In this document: in pieces, positions 25,715-34,981 of the stretch | Layout of the letters: each line of letters begins with the position of its first letter | Numbering within the stretch: the first letter of the stretch is position 1 | Assembly: GCA_964575235.1 (NCBI GenBank) | Contig: CAZNQG010000011.1 | Span: forward strand, 1 to 47,600 | Origin: SM23-62 sp964575235 | Lineage (GTDB): Bacteria > Bacteroidota > Bacteroidia > Bacteroidales > SM23-62 | DNA length: 47,600 nucleotides | Direction: 5' to 3' | Translations under genes and position numbers: made by a program | The notes under the pieces: generated by a model | Told to the model about the DNA's origin: nothing | The model's input: only the letters and a program-made list of their open reading frames with translations | Databases searched by the model: none

Positions 25715-27039
25715 AAACCTTCAGAACAGGCGGCATACATCCACCCGAGAACAAGCTCACGGCCGGAAGTTCCATCCGTGAACTGCCGCTCCCATCGGAG
25801 GCCAGCATTCCCATTTACCAGCACATCGGGGCGCCGCCGAAGGTCATTGTTGAACGGGGCCAGGAGGTGCTGACGGGTCAGCCCATCGCCAGCAGCGAAG
25901 GTTTTATTTCGGCCAACATCCATTCTTCCGTTTCGGGCAAGGTCCTCAAAATCGACAGGGTTACAGATATTTCGGGATACAGGAGGACCGCCGTGGTCAT
26001 AAAGGTGGAAGGGGACCGGTGGGATGAAAGCATTGACCGATCCCCCGGGCTGAAAAAACGCATTGAGACCGGTCCCCAGGAAATCGTCAGGATCGTGCAT
26101 AAAATGGGTATCGTAGGACTGGGCGGTGCCACTTTCCCAACCCATGTAAAGTTATCGCTGCCCCGGGGTAAAACTGCGGAATACCTGCTGGTGAACGGCT
26201 CGGAGTGCGAACCCTACCTGACTTCCGACAACGCCCTGATGCTGGAAAAGGCGGATGAAATACTCATCGGCATCAGCATCATGAAAAAAGCCCTGCATGT
26301 AAAGAAGGCCATCATCGGCATTGAGAACAACAAACCCGATGCAATCGCAAACATGAGGGAACATGCCCGCAACCACCAGGGCGTCGAAGTTCAGGAACTG
26401 AAGGTCAAATACCCGCAGGGCGGCGAAAAGCAGCTCATCAAGGCGCTGGTCAACCGGGAGGTGCCGAGCGGGGGACTCCCGATTGATGTGGGAGCCGTGG
26501 TATTCAACGTGGGTACCATGTTTGCAGTTTACGAAGCCGTCCAGAAAAACAAACCGCTTATCGAAAGGGTGGTGACCGTTACCGGCAAGCACCTTGCCCA
26601 TCCGGGCAATTACATAGTACGCATAGGTACGCCCGTTTCTGCACTGGTCGAGGCGGCCGGGGGACTTCCGGAGAATACCGGAAAGGTAATTGGCGGGGGC
26701 CCCATGATGGGAAAGGCACTGAACAGCCTGGACGTACCCATTATCAAGGGAACCAGCGGAGTGACCATACTGGCTGAACCGGAATCCAGGCGGAAGCCGG
26801 TGCAGAACTGCATTCGATGTACCAAATGCATAACGGTCTGTCCCATGGGACTCGAACCTTACCTCCTGATGGCCATGGGCGAACGGGAAATGTTCGAGCG
26901 CATGGAGGATGAAAAGGCAATGGACTGCATCGAGTGCGGGTCCTGCAGTTACATCTGTCCCTCGAACCGTCCCCTGCTCGATTACATCAGGCTCGGAAAG
27001 TCGGAGATCAACAAACTCCGCAGGACCAGAAAAAAATAG
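25711..27039 (+). CDS. rnfC: Rnf electron transport complex subunit C
   Basis: A 442-residue subunit that binds FMN and NADH. It opens with MKTFRTGGIHPPENK, the normal RnfC N-terminus, has VGLGGATFPTHVKL (Rossmann/FMN-binding), YLLVNGSECEPYLTSD, and two [4Fe-4S] motifs near the C-terminus: CIRCTKCITVCPMGLEP and CIECGSCSYICPSNRP. Initiation is at a TTG preceded by GGGAGGAG and overlapping the rnfB stop (TTGA); no in-frame ATG is nearby, so the TTG is well supported. Confidence 0.95.
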   Translation: MKTFRTGGIHPPENKLTAGSSIRELPLPSEASIPIYQHIGAPPKVIVERGQEVLTGQPIASSEGFISANIHSSVSGKVLKIDRVTDISGYRRTAVVIKVEGDRWDESIDRSPGLKKRIETGPQEIVRIVHKMGIVGLGGATFPTHVKLSLPRGKTAEYLLVNGSECEPYLTSDNALMLEKADEILIGISIMKKALHVKKAIIGIENNKPDAIANMREHARNHQGVEVQELKVKYPQGGEKQLIKALVNREVPSGGLPIDVGAVVFNVGTMFAVYEAVQKNKPLIERVVTVTGKHLAHPGNYIVRIGTPVSALVEAAGGLPENTGKVIGGGPMMGKALNSLDVPIIKGTSGVTILAEPESRRKPVQNCIRCTKCITVCPMGLEPYLLMAMGEREMFERMEDEKAMDCIECGSCSYICPSNRPLLDYIRLGKSEINKLRRTRKK

Positions 27040-27042
27040 AAT

Positions 27043-28041
27043 ATGGGATTGATAACCGTATCTCCATCGCCGCATGAGCATTCCGAGGAATCGGTCCCCA
27101 AACTGATGTACGGGGTTCTGATCGCCCTGATTCCTGCTTTCCTGGTATCCGTATTCATCTTCGGGCTGGGTGCACTGATCATTACACTGACGGCAGTGGT
27201 TTCCTGTGTGGGCTTTGAATTCCTGATCCAAAAATACCTGCTGAAAATGAAGACCTCGGTGCGGGACGGGTCCGCCCTGATTACAGGGGTACTCCTGGCC
27301 TTCTGCCTTCCTTCCAACCTTCCTCTCTGGCTGGTGGTCCTGGGCAGCCTGGTGGCCATCGGTGTGGGAAAGATGTCGTTCGGGGGACTGGGCAACAACC
27401 CGTTTAATCCGGCCCTGGTAGGCAGGGTGTTCCTGTTTGTGTCCTTCCCGGTGCAGCTTACGAGCTGGCCCGAACCGATCGTGAACCGTTTTGCTTACAC
27501 GGATGCCACTACAGGGGCAACCCCGCTGGGCATTATGAAGGAAGGCCTCAAGAACGGGGAAAACATCGCCGATGTCCTGGGGCAGATCCCATCGTACGCC
27601 GACCTTTTCCTTGGAAAAATGAGCGGGTCTGCCGGGGAAATTGCCGCCGTCGCCCTGCTGTTAGGGTTCATCTATATGCTGGCCCGCAGGATCATAACCT
27701 GGCACATCCCGGTCAGCATCCTGCTCACGGTCACAGTATTTACGGGCATCCTCTGGCTGGCTAATCCGGCACAGAATGCGGACCCGCTTTTTCATTTGCT
27801 GAGCGGGGGACTGATGCTGGGTGCGATTTTCATGGCCACCGACTACGTGACCTCGCCCATGAACCCCCGCGGAATGTGGGTTTACGGCATCATGATCGGG
27901 ATCATCACGGTCATCATACGGGTATTCGGGTCCTACCCCGAGGGAGTGCAATTTGCCATCCTGATCATGAACGCATTCACGCCCCTGATCAACAAATATG
28001 TAAAACCCCGCAGGTTCGGGGAAAGACCGGAATATGGTTAA
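27043..28041 (+). CDS. rnfD: Rnf electron transport complex subunit D
   Basis: A 332-residue membrane subunit with about nine hydrophobic segments, including LMYGVLIALIPAFLVSVFIF and LITGVLLAFCLPSNLPLW. The covalent-FMN threonine is in YTDATTGATPLG, the S/T-G-A-T motif of RnfD/NqrB. The DYVTSPMNPRG sequence near the C-terminus is also family-typical. RnfD takes part in coupling electron transfer to Na+ or H+ translocation. It starts 3 bp after rnfC and overlaps rnfG by 8 bp. Confidence 0.95.
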   Translation: MGLITVSPSPHEHSEESVPKLMYGVLIALIPAFLVSVFIFGLGALIITLTAVVSCVGFEFLIQKYLLKMKTSVRDGSALITGVLLAFCLPSNLPLWLVVLGSLVAIGVGKMSFGGLGNNPFNPALVGRVFLFVSFPVQLTSWPEPIVNRFAYTDATTGATPLGIMKEGLKNGENIADVLGQIPSYADLFLGKMSGSAGEIAAVALLLGFIYMLARRIITWHIPVSILLTVTVFTGILWLANPAQNADPLFHLLSGGLMLGAIFMATDYVTSPMNPRGMWVYGIMIGIITVIIRVFGSYPEGVQFAILIMNAFTPLINKYVKPRRFGERPEYG

Positions 28042-28672
28042 AAAGGAATCGACATTCGGCAGCATGGTGCTTACCCTTTTGATGGTAACACTCCTTGCCT
28101 CCACGGCACTGGCCCTGGTATACGAGGTGACCAAGGGCCCCATCGAGGAAGCCGGGCGACTCAAGAAAATGAATGCCATCGGAGAAGTGGTCCCTGCATT
28201 TGACAACGATCCAGGGGCAGAGGTAAAAAAACTGGGGGAGGGAAAAGACACCCTCTATTTCTATTTTGCCAGGATGGGCGACCAGCTAACGGGTGTCGCC
28301 GTGGAAAGTTACACTTATACGGGATTCAGCGGACTAATCCGGATCATGGTGGGTTTTCTTCCCGACGGGAGCATATACGATATCGCCGTTCTTAAACATG
28401 CGGAAACGCCGGGACTGGGCGATAAAATGGTAAAGTCGAAATCCCTCGACAAGGCCACCGGCCTGTCCTGGAGCAGCCAGTTCGCAGGGCGGAACCCGGT
28501 TTCATACCGATTGAAGGTCAAAAAGGACGGCGGGGATGTGGATGCCATCACAGCCGCCACAATAAGCTCCCGTGCATTCTGCGATGCAGTGCAGCGGGCC
28601 TACGACGGCCTTGGTATCGTCCTGGCCGAAACCGAAACAGAACAAAAAACATCATATGAACCAGTGGAATAA
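28034..28672 (+). CDS. rnfG: Rnf electron transport complex subunit G
   Basis: A 212-residue subunit anchored by one N-terminal helix (GSMVLTLLMVTLLASTALALVY), with a periplasmic FMN-binding domain. The FMN attachment region is DAITAATISSRAFCDAV, which has alanine where most members have glycine (SGAT) but keeps the threonine expected to bind FMN phosphate. HAETPGLGDKM is the family signature upstream. It overlaps rnfD by 8 bp and rnfE by 17 bp. Confidence 0.94.
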   Translation: MVKKESTFGSMVLTLLMVTLLASTALALVYEVTKGPIEEAGRLKKMNAIGEVVPAFDNDPGAEVKKLGEGKDTLYFYFARMGDQLTGVAVESYTYTGFSGLIRIMVGFLPDGSIYDIAVLKHAETPGLGDKMVKSKSLDKATGLSWSSQFAGRNPVSYRLKVKKDGGDVDAITAATISSRAFCDAVQRAYDGLGIVLAETETEQKTSYEPVE

Positions 28673-29243
28673 CTTCAGCAAGGGATTCTTCAGGGAGAAC
28701 GCGGTTTTCGCTCTCCTGCTGGGATTGTGTCCCACGCTGGGCGTTACGACTTCGGCGTTCAATGGGCTGGGGATGGGACTCGCCACAACCTTTGTCCTGA
28801 CAATGTCAAACATCGTAGTCTCGCTCATCAAGAACCTCATCCCGGACAAGGTGAGGATACCGTCCTTTATCGTGATCATCGCTTCCTTCGTGACCATCGT
28901 CGAGCTTGTGATGCAGGCATTTCTGCCCGATCTGTTCGAAGCTCTCGGGATCTTTATCCCGCTTATCGTCGTAAACTGCATCGTGCTGGGAAGGGCGGAA
29001 GCCTTTGCTTCCAAAAACAACCTGCTTACATCGGCTATTGATGGACTGGGCATGGGACTTGGATTTTCCATGGCGCTGACCATCCTCGGTGCTGTGCGCG
29101 AAATCCTCGGGAGCGGTTCCATATTCGGGATGAAACTTATACCCGGCGACGGAATGATCGTTTTTATACTTGCCCCGGGGGCTTTTCTTGCCCTGGGCTA
29201 CCTGATCGTGATCGTCAATAAAATAAACCGGAAAGGAGCCTGA
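28656..29243 (+). CDS. rnfE: Rnf electron transport complex subunit E
   Basis: A 195-residue six-helix membrane subunit. It begins MNQWNNFSKGFFRENAVFAL with the family LGLCPTLGVTTSAFNGLGMG, and later VVNCIVLGRAEAFASKN, which includes the conserved cysteine thought to bind the intramembrane iron-sulfur centre shared with RnfA. The start at 28656 gives the expected N-terminus and a 17-bp overlap with rnfG. Confidence 0.94.
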   Translation: MNQWNNFSKGFFRENAVFALLLGLCPTLGVTTSAFNGLGMGLATTFVLTMSNIVVSLIKNLIPDKVRIPSFIVIIASFVTIVELVMQAFLPDLFEALGIFIPLIVVNCIVLGRAEAFASKNNLLTSAIDGLGMGLGFSMALTILGAVREILGSGSIFGMKLIPGDGMIVFILAPGAFLALGYLIVIVNKINRKGA

Positions 29244-29245
29244 TC

Positions 29246-29818
29246 ATGGAGTACATCATCATCATCATATCGGCCGTCTTTGTCAACAACATCGTCCTGA
29301 TCAAGTTTTTGGGACTCTGCCCCTTCATCGGCGTATCCAACCGGGTCGAAACCTCTGTCGGGATGACCGGGGCCGTTGCCTTCGTGATGGTCGTTGCCAC
29401 CATCGTTACCTACCTGTTGTACCAGTATGTCCTGCTCCCGCTGGGAATAACCTTCATGAGGACCATCACCTTTATTCTCGTCATCGCATCCCTGGTACAG
29501 ATGGTCGAGATCATGCTTAAAAAGGTCAGTCCCCCGCTCTACCAGGCCCTCGGCATTTTCCTTCCCCTGATTACCACCAACTGTGCGGTGCTGGGTGTGG
29601 CGGTGCTGGCGGTCCAGAACGATTACAACCTGCTGGAAAGCGTGGTATTTGCCATTGCCAATGCCATAGGTTTCGGCATTGCCATAGTGGTATTCTCGGG
29701 GATCCGGGAACAGCTCGATCTGCTGAACATCCCAAAAGCCATGAAAGGCGTTCCCATTGCCCTGGTGGTCGCCGGGTTGCTTGCGCTTGCTTTCCTCGGC
29801 TTTTCAGGAATCGTGTAG
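29246..29818 (+). CDS. rnfA: Rnf electron transport complex subunit A
   Basis: A 190-residue six-helix membrane subunit homologous to RnfE but in opposite topology. It has NNIVLIKFLGLCPFIGVS and PLITTNCAVLGVAVL, with the conserved cysteines of the shared iron-sulfur site. It starts 2 bp after rnfE and is the last gene of the operon rseC-rnfB-C-D-G-E-A, an order usual in Bacteroidota. It converges on the glucokinase gene with 7 bp between the stops. Confidence 0.95.
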   Translation: MEYIIIIISAVFVNNIVLIKFLGLCPFIGVSNRVETSVGMTGAVAFVMVVATIVTYLLYQYVLLPLGITFMRTITFILVIASLVQMVEIMLKKVSPPLYQALGIFLPLITTNCAVLGVAVLAVQNDYNLLESVVFAIANAIGFGIAIVVFSGIREQLDLLNIPKAMKGVPIALVVAGLLALAFLGFSGIV

Positions 29819-29825
29819 CTAAGGT

Positions 29826-30608
29826 TCATTTCTTTTTTTTCTTCCCGGCTTCCTTTGCCTGTTTGTACCGGTACCTGCCCGCCAGTGCCGCGCCTATAAG
29901 TCCCGCATTATTCAGCAATTTGGCCGGGACGATTGGCGTGGAAATACCCAGGTATTCCCGGAACCGGTCCACCTTCTTGCTGGCTCCCCCTCCCAGGATG
30001 ATGAGGTCGGGATAGATCAGTTTTTCAACGGCTGCCAGGTATTCGTTGAAACGCCTGCCCCATTCCTCCCAGGTTAACTCGTCTGCCTTGCGGGTGGCAT
30101 CGCTGACGTATTTCTCTACATCCATGCCCTTGTATTCAATGTGCCCAAGCTCGGTATTCGGTACCAGGCGCCCGTTGTTGAAGATCACGGTACCGATCCC
30201 GGTGCCGATGGTGCAGAGCAGGACCACGCCCCTGACCCCGGCACCCGCTCCGAATTTCATCTCCGCAAGTCCCGCTGCATCCGCATCGTTTACCACAAAC
30301 ACCGGCAGTCCCGTTGCCCGGGAAAAGATCTTGTTGGCGTTCGTTCCGATCCAGGTCTTGTCGATATTGGCCGCGGTTTTGACCACACCGTTCTGGACCA
30401 CCGCCGGGAATCCGCATCCGATCAGTCCTTTCCACTTGAAGTGCCGCACGATCTCATTGATAACCAGCGCAACGTTGCCGGGAGTTGAGGAGGAGGGAGT
30501 GGGTATCCGGTGTCGCTGGTCGAGCATCAGACCGTCCCTGGTATTGACCGGTGCGGCCTTCACGCCTGAGCCCCCGATGTCAATGCCAAGTACTGCGCGC
30601 TTTTTCAT
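29826..30608 (-). CDS. ppgK: ROK family kinase, polyphosphate glucokinase-like
   Basis: A 260-residue sugar kinase. Phosphate-1 motif is LGIDIGGSGVKAAPV; the catalytic region is FVVNDADAAGLAEM, with the Asp that acts as general base; the adenosine-side motif is LCTIGTGIGTVIF, followed by LVPNTELGHIEYKG and LIILGGGASKK. It lacks the CxCGxxGC zinc site of many ROK repressors, has no DNA-binding domain and fits the polyphosphate/ATP glucokinase branch (PPGK), which makes glucose 6-phosphate. It could phosphorylate glucose released by the alpha-glucoside phosphorylase encoded 10 kb away, which is an inference. The C-terminus is a run of five lysines. Confidence 0.88.
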   Translation of the reverse strand: MKKRAVLGIDIGGSGVKAAPVNTRDGLMLDQRHRIPTPSSSTPGNVALVINEIVRHFKWKGLIGCGFPAVVQNGVVKTAANIDKTWIGTNANKIFSRATGLPVFVVNDADAAGLAEMKFGAGAGVRGVVLLCTIGTGIGTVIFNNGRLVPNTELGHIEYKGMDVEKYVSDATRKADELTWEEWGRRFNEYLAAVEKLIYPDLIILGGGASKKVDRFREYLGISTPIVPAKLLNNAGLIGAALAGRYRYKQAKEAGKKKKK

Positions 30609-30706
30609 GGAATCTCAAAATGGGTGATTTAAAGATACGCATTATCCACATATTTCATATATTTTGTAATTTCATGACGTTATTCAAAAGTCAAGCCTTT
30701 CCTGCA

Positions 30707-32113
30707 ATGGAGAAATACCTTACCAGCCTGCTTGAATCAAACCATCGCGTCATCGTACCGGACCTGGGGGCCTTCATCATCCGCCAGAAAGAGCCAAAAG
30801 AATTGGTCTTCAATGATCTGCTTGCCTTCGACGACGGCATCCTGGCTGCACATGTGATGCAGCAAGAGGATATCTCCAAGCCGGAAGCCAGGTCCCGCGT
30901 CAAACAGTTCGTGGAAAAGGTCAAAAAACAACTGGAAGCCGGCGATCCGTTTCAACTCAAAAAACTGGGCACCCTGACCATGGAAAGCGGAGGCAGGATC
31001 GAATTCACCGTGAAGGAAAAGGCCGGAAAAGAGCCCCTGACGGAGACTGAAGCAACCGTTGTTGAGGACACCGAGAACGATCGGACAGAGGATGCTGCAG
31101 CCGGCGACCAGCCGACCGCCCGGGAAACAGCCGATTCCTCTCAGGAAGCATCTTCGGAAACCACCGGGGAAGAAACTCAGGAACCCCCGGCAGAAGAACC
31201 TGCAGAGGGTCCGGGGGAAGGAGTCGAAGAAATCCCGGAGGCTGCAGAAGTGCAGGAAACCCAAGGCTTCGTGCGGGAACCCGAAGAGGGAAGCACCGAT
31301 GATGCGGCAGGTGGAAGTGGTTTTGTTCTTTCGCAGGGAGATGCCGATGTTGAGGTGGATGCAACAACGGAAGATCAGCCCCTTGTACCGGACCGGGAGG
31401 AACCTCCTTTTCAGATCGATGAATCTGACGAAAAGGAAATTACCGGCGATGCTGCAGAGCCCGAATCGACCGCAAAGGTTGAATCGACCACAGAGCCCGA
31501 ATCGACCCCGGAGACTGAAACAACGGAAGAGAAGGCAACGGAAGATCGTACCGGACCTGCTCCGGAACCCTCTGAAAATCCCTTCAGCGCCTATACCGCT
31601 GCCTCCTACCATAAAAAACGAAAGTCATGGCCCTGGATCGTCGCCGCCCTGGGCCTGGGCCTGATCCTCCTTGCCGTGGCATGCTTGGTATTCCCGGAAA
31701 GGGTCAGCAGCGTTTTGCATATGGAGAAAAAAGAACTGCCCGCTGATGAGACACAGGCCAGCGTGCCGGAAACCGAACCCGCAGCAGCCGGGCTGCAGGA
31801 ACCTGCTCCAGCCATTGAAAGCCGGGTTCCCCTGGAAACAGCGGATGCTGTACCGGAAAGGCAAACTCCGGAATCGGTAAGCCAGACAGAAGGAAGGTAT
31901 TACGTGGTGGCAGGCTGCTTCGCAGACATAAGGAATGCAGAAAACTATGTAACCACGCTGAAAAACAGGGGATATGACGCATCCGTATTCGGGATGCGTA
32001 AAAACCTTCATGCCGTATGTTTCAATTCACACCCCACCAGGCAGGATGCCATCGAGGAACTGGAGCGGATACGCGATACATACGACCCGAAAGCCTGGGT
32101 GCTTTATTATTAA
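30707..32113 (+). CDS. HU-like DNA-binding domain / transmembrane / SPOR fusion protein
   Basis: A 468-residue protein. The N-terminus (about 1-105; MEKYLTSLLESNHRVIVPDL ... LKKLGTLTMESGGRIEF) resembles the HU/CCDC81-type domain found in Bacteroidota. A long acidic, low-complexity stretch follows (about 110-300, rich in E, T, P and A, with repeats such as EPEST). One transmembrane helix lies at about 307-328 (WPWIVAALGLGLILLAVACLV). The C-terminus (about 398-468) is a SPOR domain (YYVVAGCFADIRNAENYVTTL) that normally binds denuded peptidoglycan at division septa. The layout predicts a bitopic protein with the HU domain inside and SPOR in the periplasm. It is 12 bp upstream of a response regulator gene. 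Confidence 0.88.
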   Translation: MEKYLTSLLESNHRVIVPDLGAFIIRQKEPKELVFNDLLAFDDGILAAHVMQQEDISKPEARSRVKQFVEKVKKQLEAGDPFQLKKLGTLTMESGGRIEFTVKEKAGKEPLTETEATVVEDTENDRTEDAAAGDQPTARETADSSQEASSETTGEETQEPPAEEPAEGPGEGVEEIPEAAEVQETQGFVREPEEGSTDDAAGGSGFVLSQGDADVEVDATTEDQPLVPDREEPPFQIDESDEKEITGDAAEPESTAKVESTTEPESTPETETTEEKATEDRTGPAPEPSENPFSAYTAASYHKKRKSWPWIVAALGLGLILLAVACLVFPERVSSVLHMEKKELPADETQASVPETEPAAAGLQEPAPAIESRVPLETADAVPERQTPESVSQTEGRYYVVAGCFADIRNAENYVTTLKNRGYDASVFGMRKNLHAVCFNSHPTRQDAIEELERIRDTYDPKAWVLYY

Positions 32114-32125
32114 GCGGGGAAACAT

Positions 32126-32548
32126 ATGGTCGTAAAATCCATTAAGAAATATAACTGGAAGGGCAAAAAAGTGCTGATTGTGGAGGACGATCCGGCCGGG
32201 TCCTTTCTTCTTTCAGAGATCCTGGGGCATACCGGCATCGGGGTGAGGGTCGCGGATAACGGCACCGAGGCAGTCGAGATCTGCCGGAGCGACCCGGAGA
32301 TCGATATCGTTCTGCTCGATATGCAGGTACCCGGCCTGTCCGGCTACGATGCTGCGAGGGAGATACGGAAGATACGAGCGGGCCTGCCCATCATCGCCCA
32401 GAGTGCATTTGTAATGACGGAAGAAAAGGATAAGGCCCTGAATGCCGGGTGCAATGCACACATTTCCAAACCTTTAAACACCTTCGAACTGCTGGGCACC
32501 ATGCACCGGCTGATGTACGGGACGGACCGGCTGCCTATCGGGGACTGA
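32126..32548 (+). CDS. Stand-alone response regulator receiver domain
   Basis: A 140-residue single receiver. The acidic pocket is VLIVEDDPAG, the phosphoacceptor Asp is in DIVLLDMQVPGLSGYDA, the Thr/Ser position is IIAQSAFV and the Lys is in HISKPLN. There is no output domain; such CheY-like receivers commonly act through protein contacts or as relays from hybrid kinases. It follows the HU-SPOR gene by 12 bp, so the two are probably cotranscribed. Its last 14 bp overlap the convergent penicillin acylase gene. Confidence 0.92.
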   Translation: MVVKSIKKYNWKGKKVLIVEDDPAGSFLLSEILGHTGIGVRVADNGTEAVEICRSDPEIDIVLLDMQVPGLSGYDAAREIRKIRAGLPIIAQSAFVMTEEKDKALNAGCNAHISKPLNTFELLGTMHRLMYGTDRLPIGD

Positions 32549-34925
32549 AAAGGCTTCGGTATGCTGCATTGGCTACCACCTTATCCCGGCTGAAGGATTC
32601 CACCATATACTCGTTCCGGATATACAGGTCCGTCTGGTTGCAGAAGAAATCGCTGGCGGGGATCCCGCTGACCCCCGTGGGCATGATGATCCTGGAGTCA
32701 TCCGGATCAAGCAGGTTGTAAACATGCCTCTGGGAAGCCCCGCCCGAAACCACGAACGGCCTCATGCTCGGGTAGCTGTAAGGACACACCGTATGGCCTG
32801 AACCACCGACCCTGTAGGGCCCCCTTTCCAGCCTGAACACCTTTCGGAGAATTCCGACGGAACCCAGTGGATGCCTCATGCGGAGCAGGTGCATGTCTCC
32901 CCACACCCAGGATTCCATATCCGGCCCGTAATTTTCCTCGAGCCACCCGATGGCCGAATTCCATGCAGGTACGATCAGGTCCCTGAAAGTTTCCGCGGTG
33001 TCTTCCGTTCTCACATCATCGCACCACGCAAGCTCCTGCCCTTCCATGATCCGGTCCATGACACCACGGGTCAGCGTTCCCGCAGCGGCAAGCTCGGGAT
33101 AGGATTCTCCGAGTTCATCCATAAACACTGCTTCGGTCAGTTTCAGGTTGAATACCTCGAACAGGGAGGACTGGATTGCATCCGGGTCCATATCCCCGTC
33201 CCAGGCATGAATGCGATCAAAGGCTGCCAGGGCCGTTCCACCAAGATCGGCTTCCAGGAGGACCGGCCTGCAAACATCCATGACCTTGCGAACCCAGTGG
33301 GATTTCCGGTCCGACTGCATCCGCATCATGTATTCCATGGTAAAGGTGCCGGTTTCGTTTATCATTTCCAGGATGCGCTCGTAGCGGCTGGGAACCGCAA
33401 ACCACCGGCTGATGTAGTAAGGGTAGCCCGGACCGGTCGATCGGTTGTTGGCGGAGGCAAGGAATCCTTCCGGCGGATTGATCCCGTGGGGGAGCTCATC
33501 GAAGGGGATAAACCCCTTCCAGTCGTAAAGGCTGGTGTCGCCGGGCAGGAACACGGCAGTATCCGTTGAGCGCAGGGGAACCCCGGACGCCACGAAGAGC
33601 GCGATGTTGCCTGAGGCATCCCCGCAGAGCGAGTTGGTGCTGATGGTGGTCCAGCTTCTCAGGGCTTCCCTGAAATCATATATATTGTCCGCACGGTCCA
33701 GCAGGTAGGCCGTTTTGATCTCGTTGCTGTATTCGTTCCCGGACCAGCGCATGGAAACCACGAAGTCACCGATGCCCTTGAAGCTGCTGATCACGGGCCC
33801 CCTGTGCGTGAAGCGATTGATGCGTGTGGTGGTCTTCCCTCCACGTATCTTTATGGTTTCTTCCCGGACCTCCATATCCCTCCATTCCCCGTCCAACAGG
33901 TAACGGTTGGTATCTTCGGGGTGAACGGTTTCAATATAAAAATCAATGTCGTCAACACTTACATAGGTCATTCCCCAGGCAATGCTGTCGTTATGACCGA
34001 CATTCACGAACGGGGTCCCGGGAAGCGCGATCCCGCTCACATTCAGTCTACCCGGAATGACCTGGTGCATCTGGTACCATACGCCGGGGGCCACATCGAG
34101 CTGCAGGTGCATGTCGTTGCAAACAACGGGGGCTCCGTTAAAACTGCGGCTGCCGCTTACCGCCCAGTTGTTGCTTCCCATGAAAACCCGCAGTCCCAGA
34201 TCATCAACGATCCCGGCACCGGATAGCAGATCCAGGTCGGGTGCCGGCCCGCCCGTGAAATCCGGGAAAATTGGTTTTTGCAGCTCGATATCAGGGATCA
34301 GCTCAGCGGCTTTTTCCCCGCCCACAAGCCGGGAGATCTTAAAGAGAACCGGTTCAATGTCCTTGGAAGACGATGAACTCCAGGACATATAGCCGATCAT
34401 GTTTACAGTATGTACGGGAAGCCAGGGTTCCGGTTTATAACCCAGCACCGCATATTCAAAAGGCAGGTTCTTCCCCATATCCGAAAGGTACTGGTTCACC
34501 CCTTCCGTGAAAGCCTCAATGCAGGCCATGATCTCCGGTTCCGTCCTTTCCATGATCAGCCTGGATTTTTCCTCGATCCTCAGGGAACGGAACAACTGGT
34601 CGGTGCTGACCATATCCTCCCCTAAGATTTCCGAAAGCCTTCCCTGGGCCACATGCCGGAGCAGGTCCATTTGCCAGAGACGGTCCCGGGCCATCACATA
34701 GCCGGTAACCCGGTAAAGGTCCTCCTCGTTCTGTGCATAAATATGAGGGATGCCGAAGGTGTCGCGGAGTACTTCCACGTTACCCTGCAATCCTTCCAGG
34801 ACAATCCCGGCATTATAGTCGGGTATCGCCCTGTGTGAAACGTAACGCACCAGGATGGCGGACCCAATTAGGATGCACAGGATCAGGGCAAGCAGGATTC
34901 CGGCGATGATCTTGATGGTTTTCAC
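32535..34925 (-). CDS. Penicillin acylase family protein (Ntn hydrolase)
   Basis: A 796-residue precursor with an N-terminal signal/anchor (IIAGILLALILCILIGSAILV). The alpha part has VEVLRDTFGIPHIYAQNEED and MARDRLWQMDLLRH. Autoprocessing should occur before Ser251 in FMGSNNWAVSGSR, the nucleophile of the beta chain; the downstream NDMHLQL and GTPFVNVGHNDSIAWGMT segments are family-typical. These periplasmic enzymes hydrolyse amides such as acyl-homoserine lactones or beta-lactam side chains; the natural substrate is unknown here. It precedes an endonuclease/exonuclease/phosphatase gene on the same strand by 56 bp. Confidence 0.92.
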   Translation of the reverse strand: MKTIKIIAGILLALILCILIGSAILVRYVSHRAIPDYNAGIVLEGLQGNVEVLRDTFGIPHIYAQNEEDLYRVTGYVMARDRLWQMDLLRHVAQGRLSEILGEDMVSTDQLFRSLRIEEKSRLIMERTEPEIMACIEAFTEGVNQYLSDMGKNLPFEYAVLGYKPEPWLPVHTVNMIGYMSWSSSSSKDIEPVLFKISRLVGGEKAAELIPDIELQKPIFPDFTGGPAPDLDLLSGAGIVDDLGLRVFMGSNNWAVSGSRSFNGAPVVCNDMHLQLDVAPGVWYQMHQVIPGRLNVSGIALPGTPFVNVGHNDSIAWGMTYVSVDDIDFYIETVHPEDTNRYLLDGEWRDMEVREETIKIRGGKTTTRINRFTHRGPVISSFKGIGDFVVSMRWSGNEYSNEIKTAYLLDRADNIYDFREALRSWTTISTNSLCGDASGNIALFVASGVPLRSTDTAVFLPGDTSLYDWKGFIPFDELPHGINPPEGFLASANNRSTGPGYPYYISRWFAVPSRYERILEMINETGTFTMEYMMRMQSDRKSHWVRKVMDVCRPVLLEADLGGTALAAFDRIHAWDGDMDPDAIQSSLFEVFNLKLTEAVFMDELGESYPELAAAGTLTRGVMDRIMEGQELAWCDDVRTEDTAETFRDLIVPAWNSAIGWLEENYGPDMESWVWGDMHLLRMRHPLGSVGILRKVFRLERGPYRVGGSGHTVCPYSYPSMRPFVVSGGASQRHVYNLLDPDDSRIIMPTGVSGIPASDFFCNQTDLYIRNEYMVESFSRDKVVANAAYRSLFSPR

Positions 34926-34981
34926 TGCATTATGGTTTACAGGATTATCTATGCGAGGCCATGGACCCGTTACCCGTTATT

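Noticed and set aside
24809..29818. The rnf operon as a candidate new system
   Set aside because: All six subunits and rseC are present in the order common for Bacteroidota, so it is a known respiratory complex.
31050..31560. The acidic repeat-like region of the HU-SPOR gene as a repeat array
   Set aside because: The repeats are degenerate at DNA level and in frame; they encode a low-complexity linker rather than a separate repeat element.
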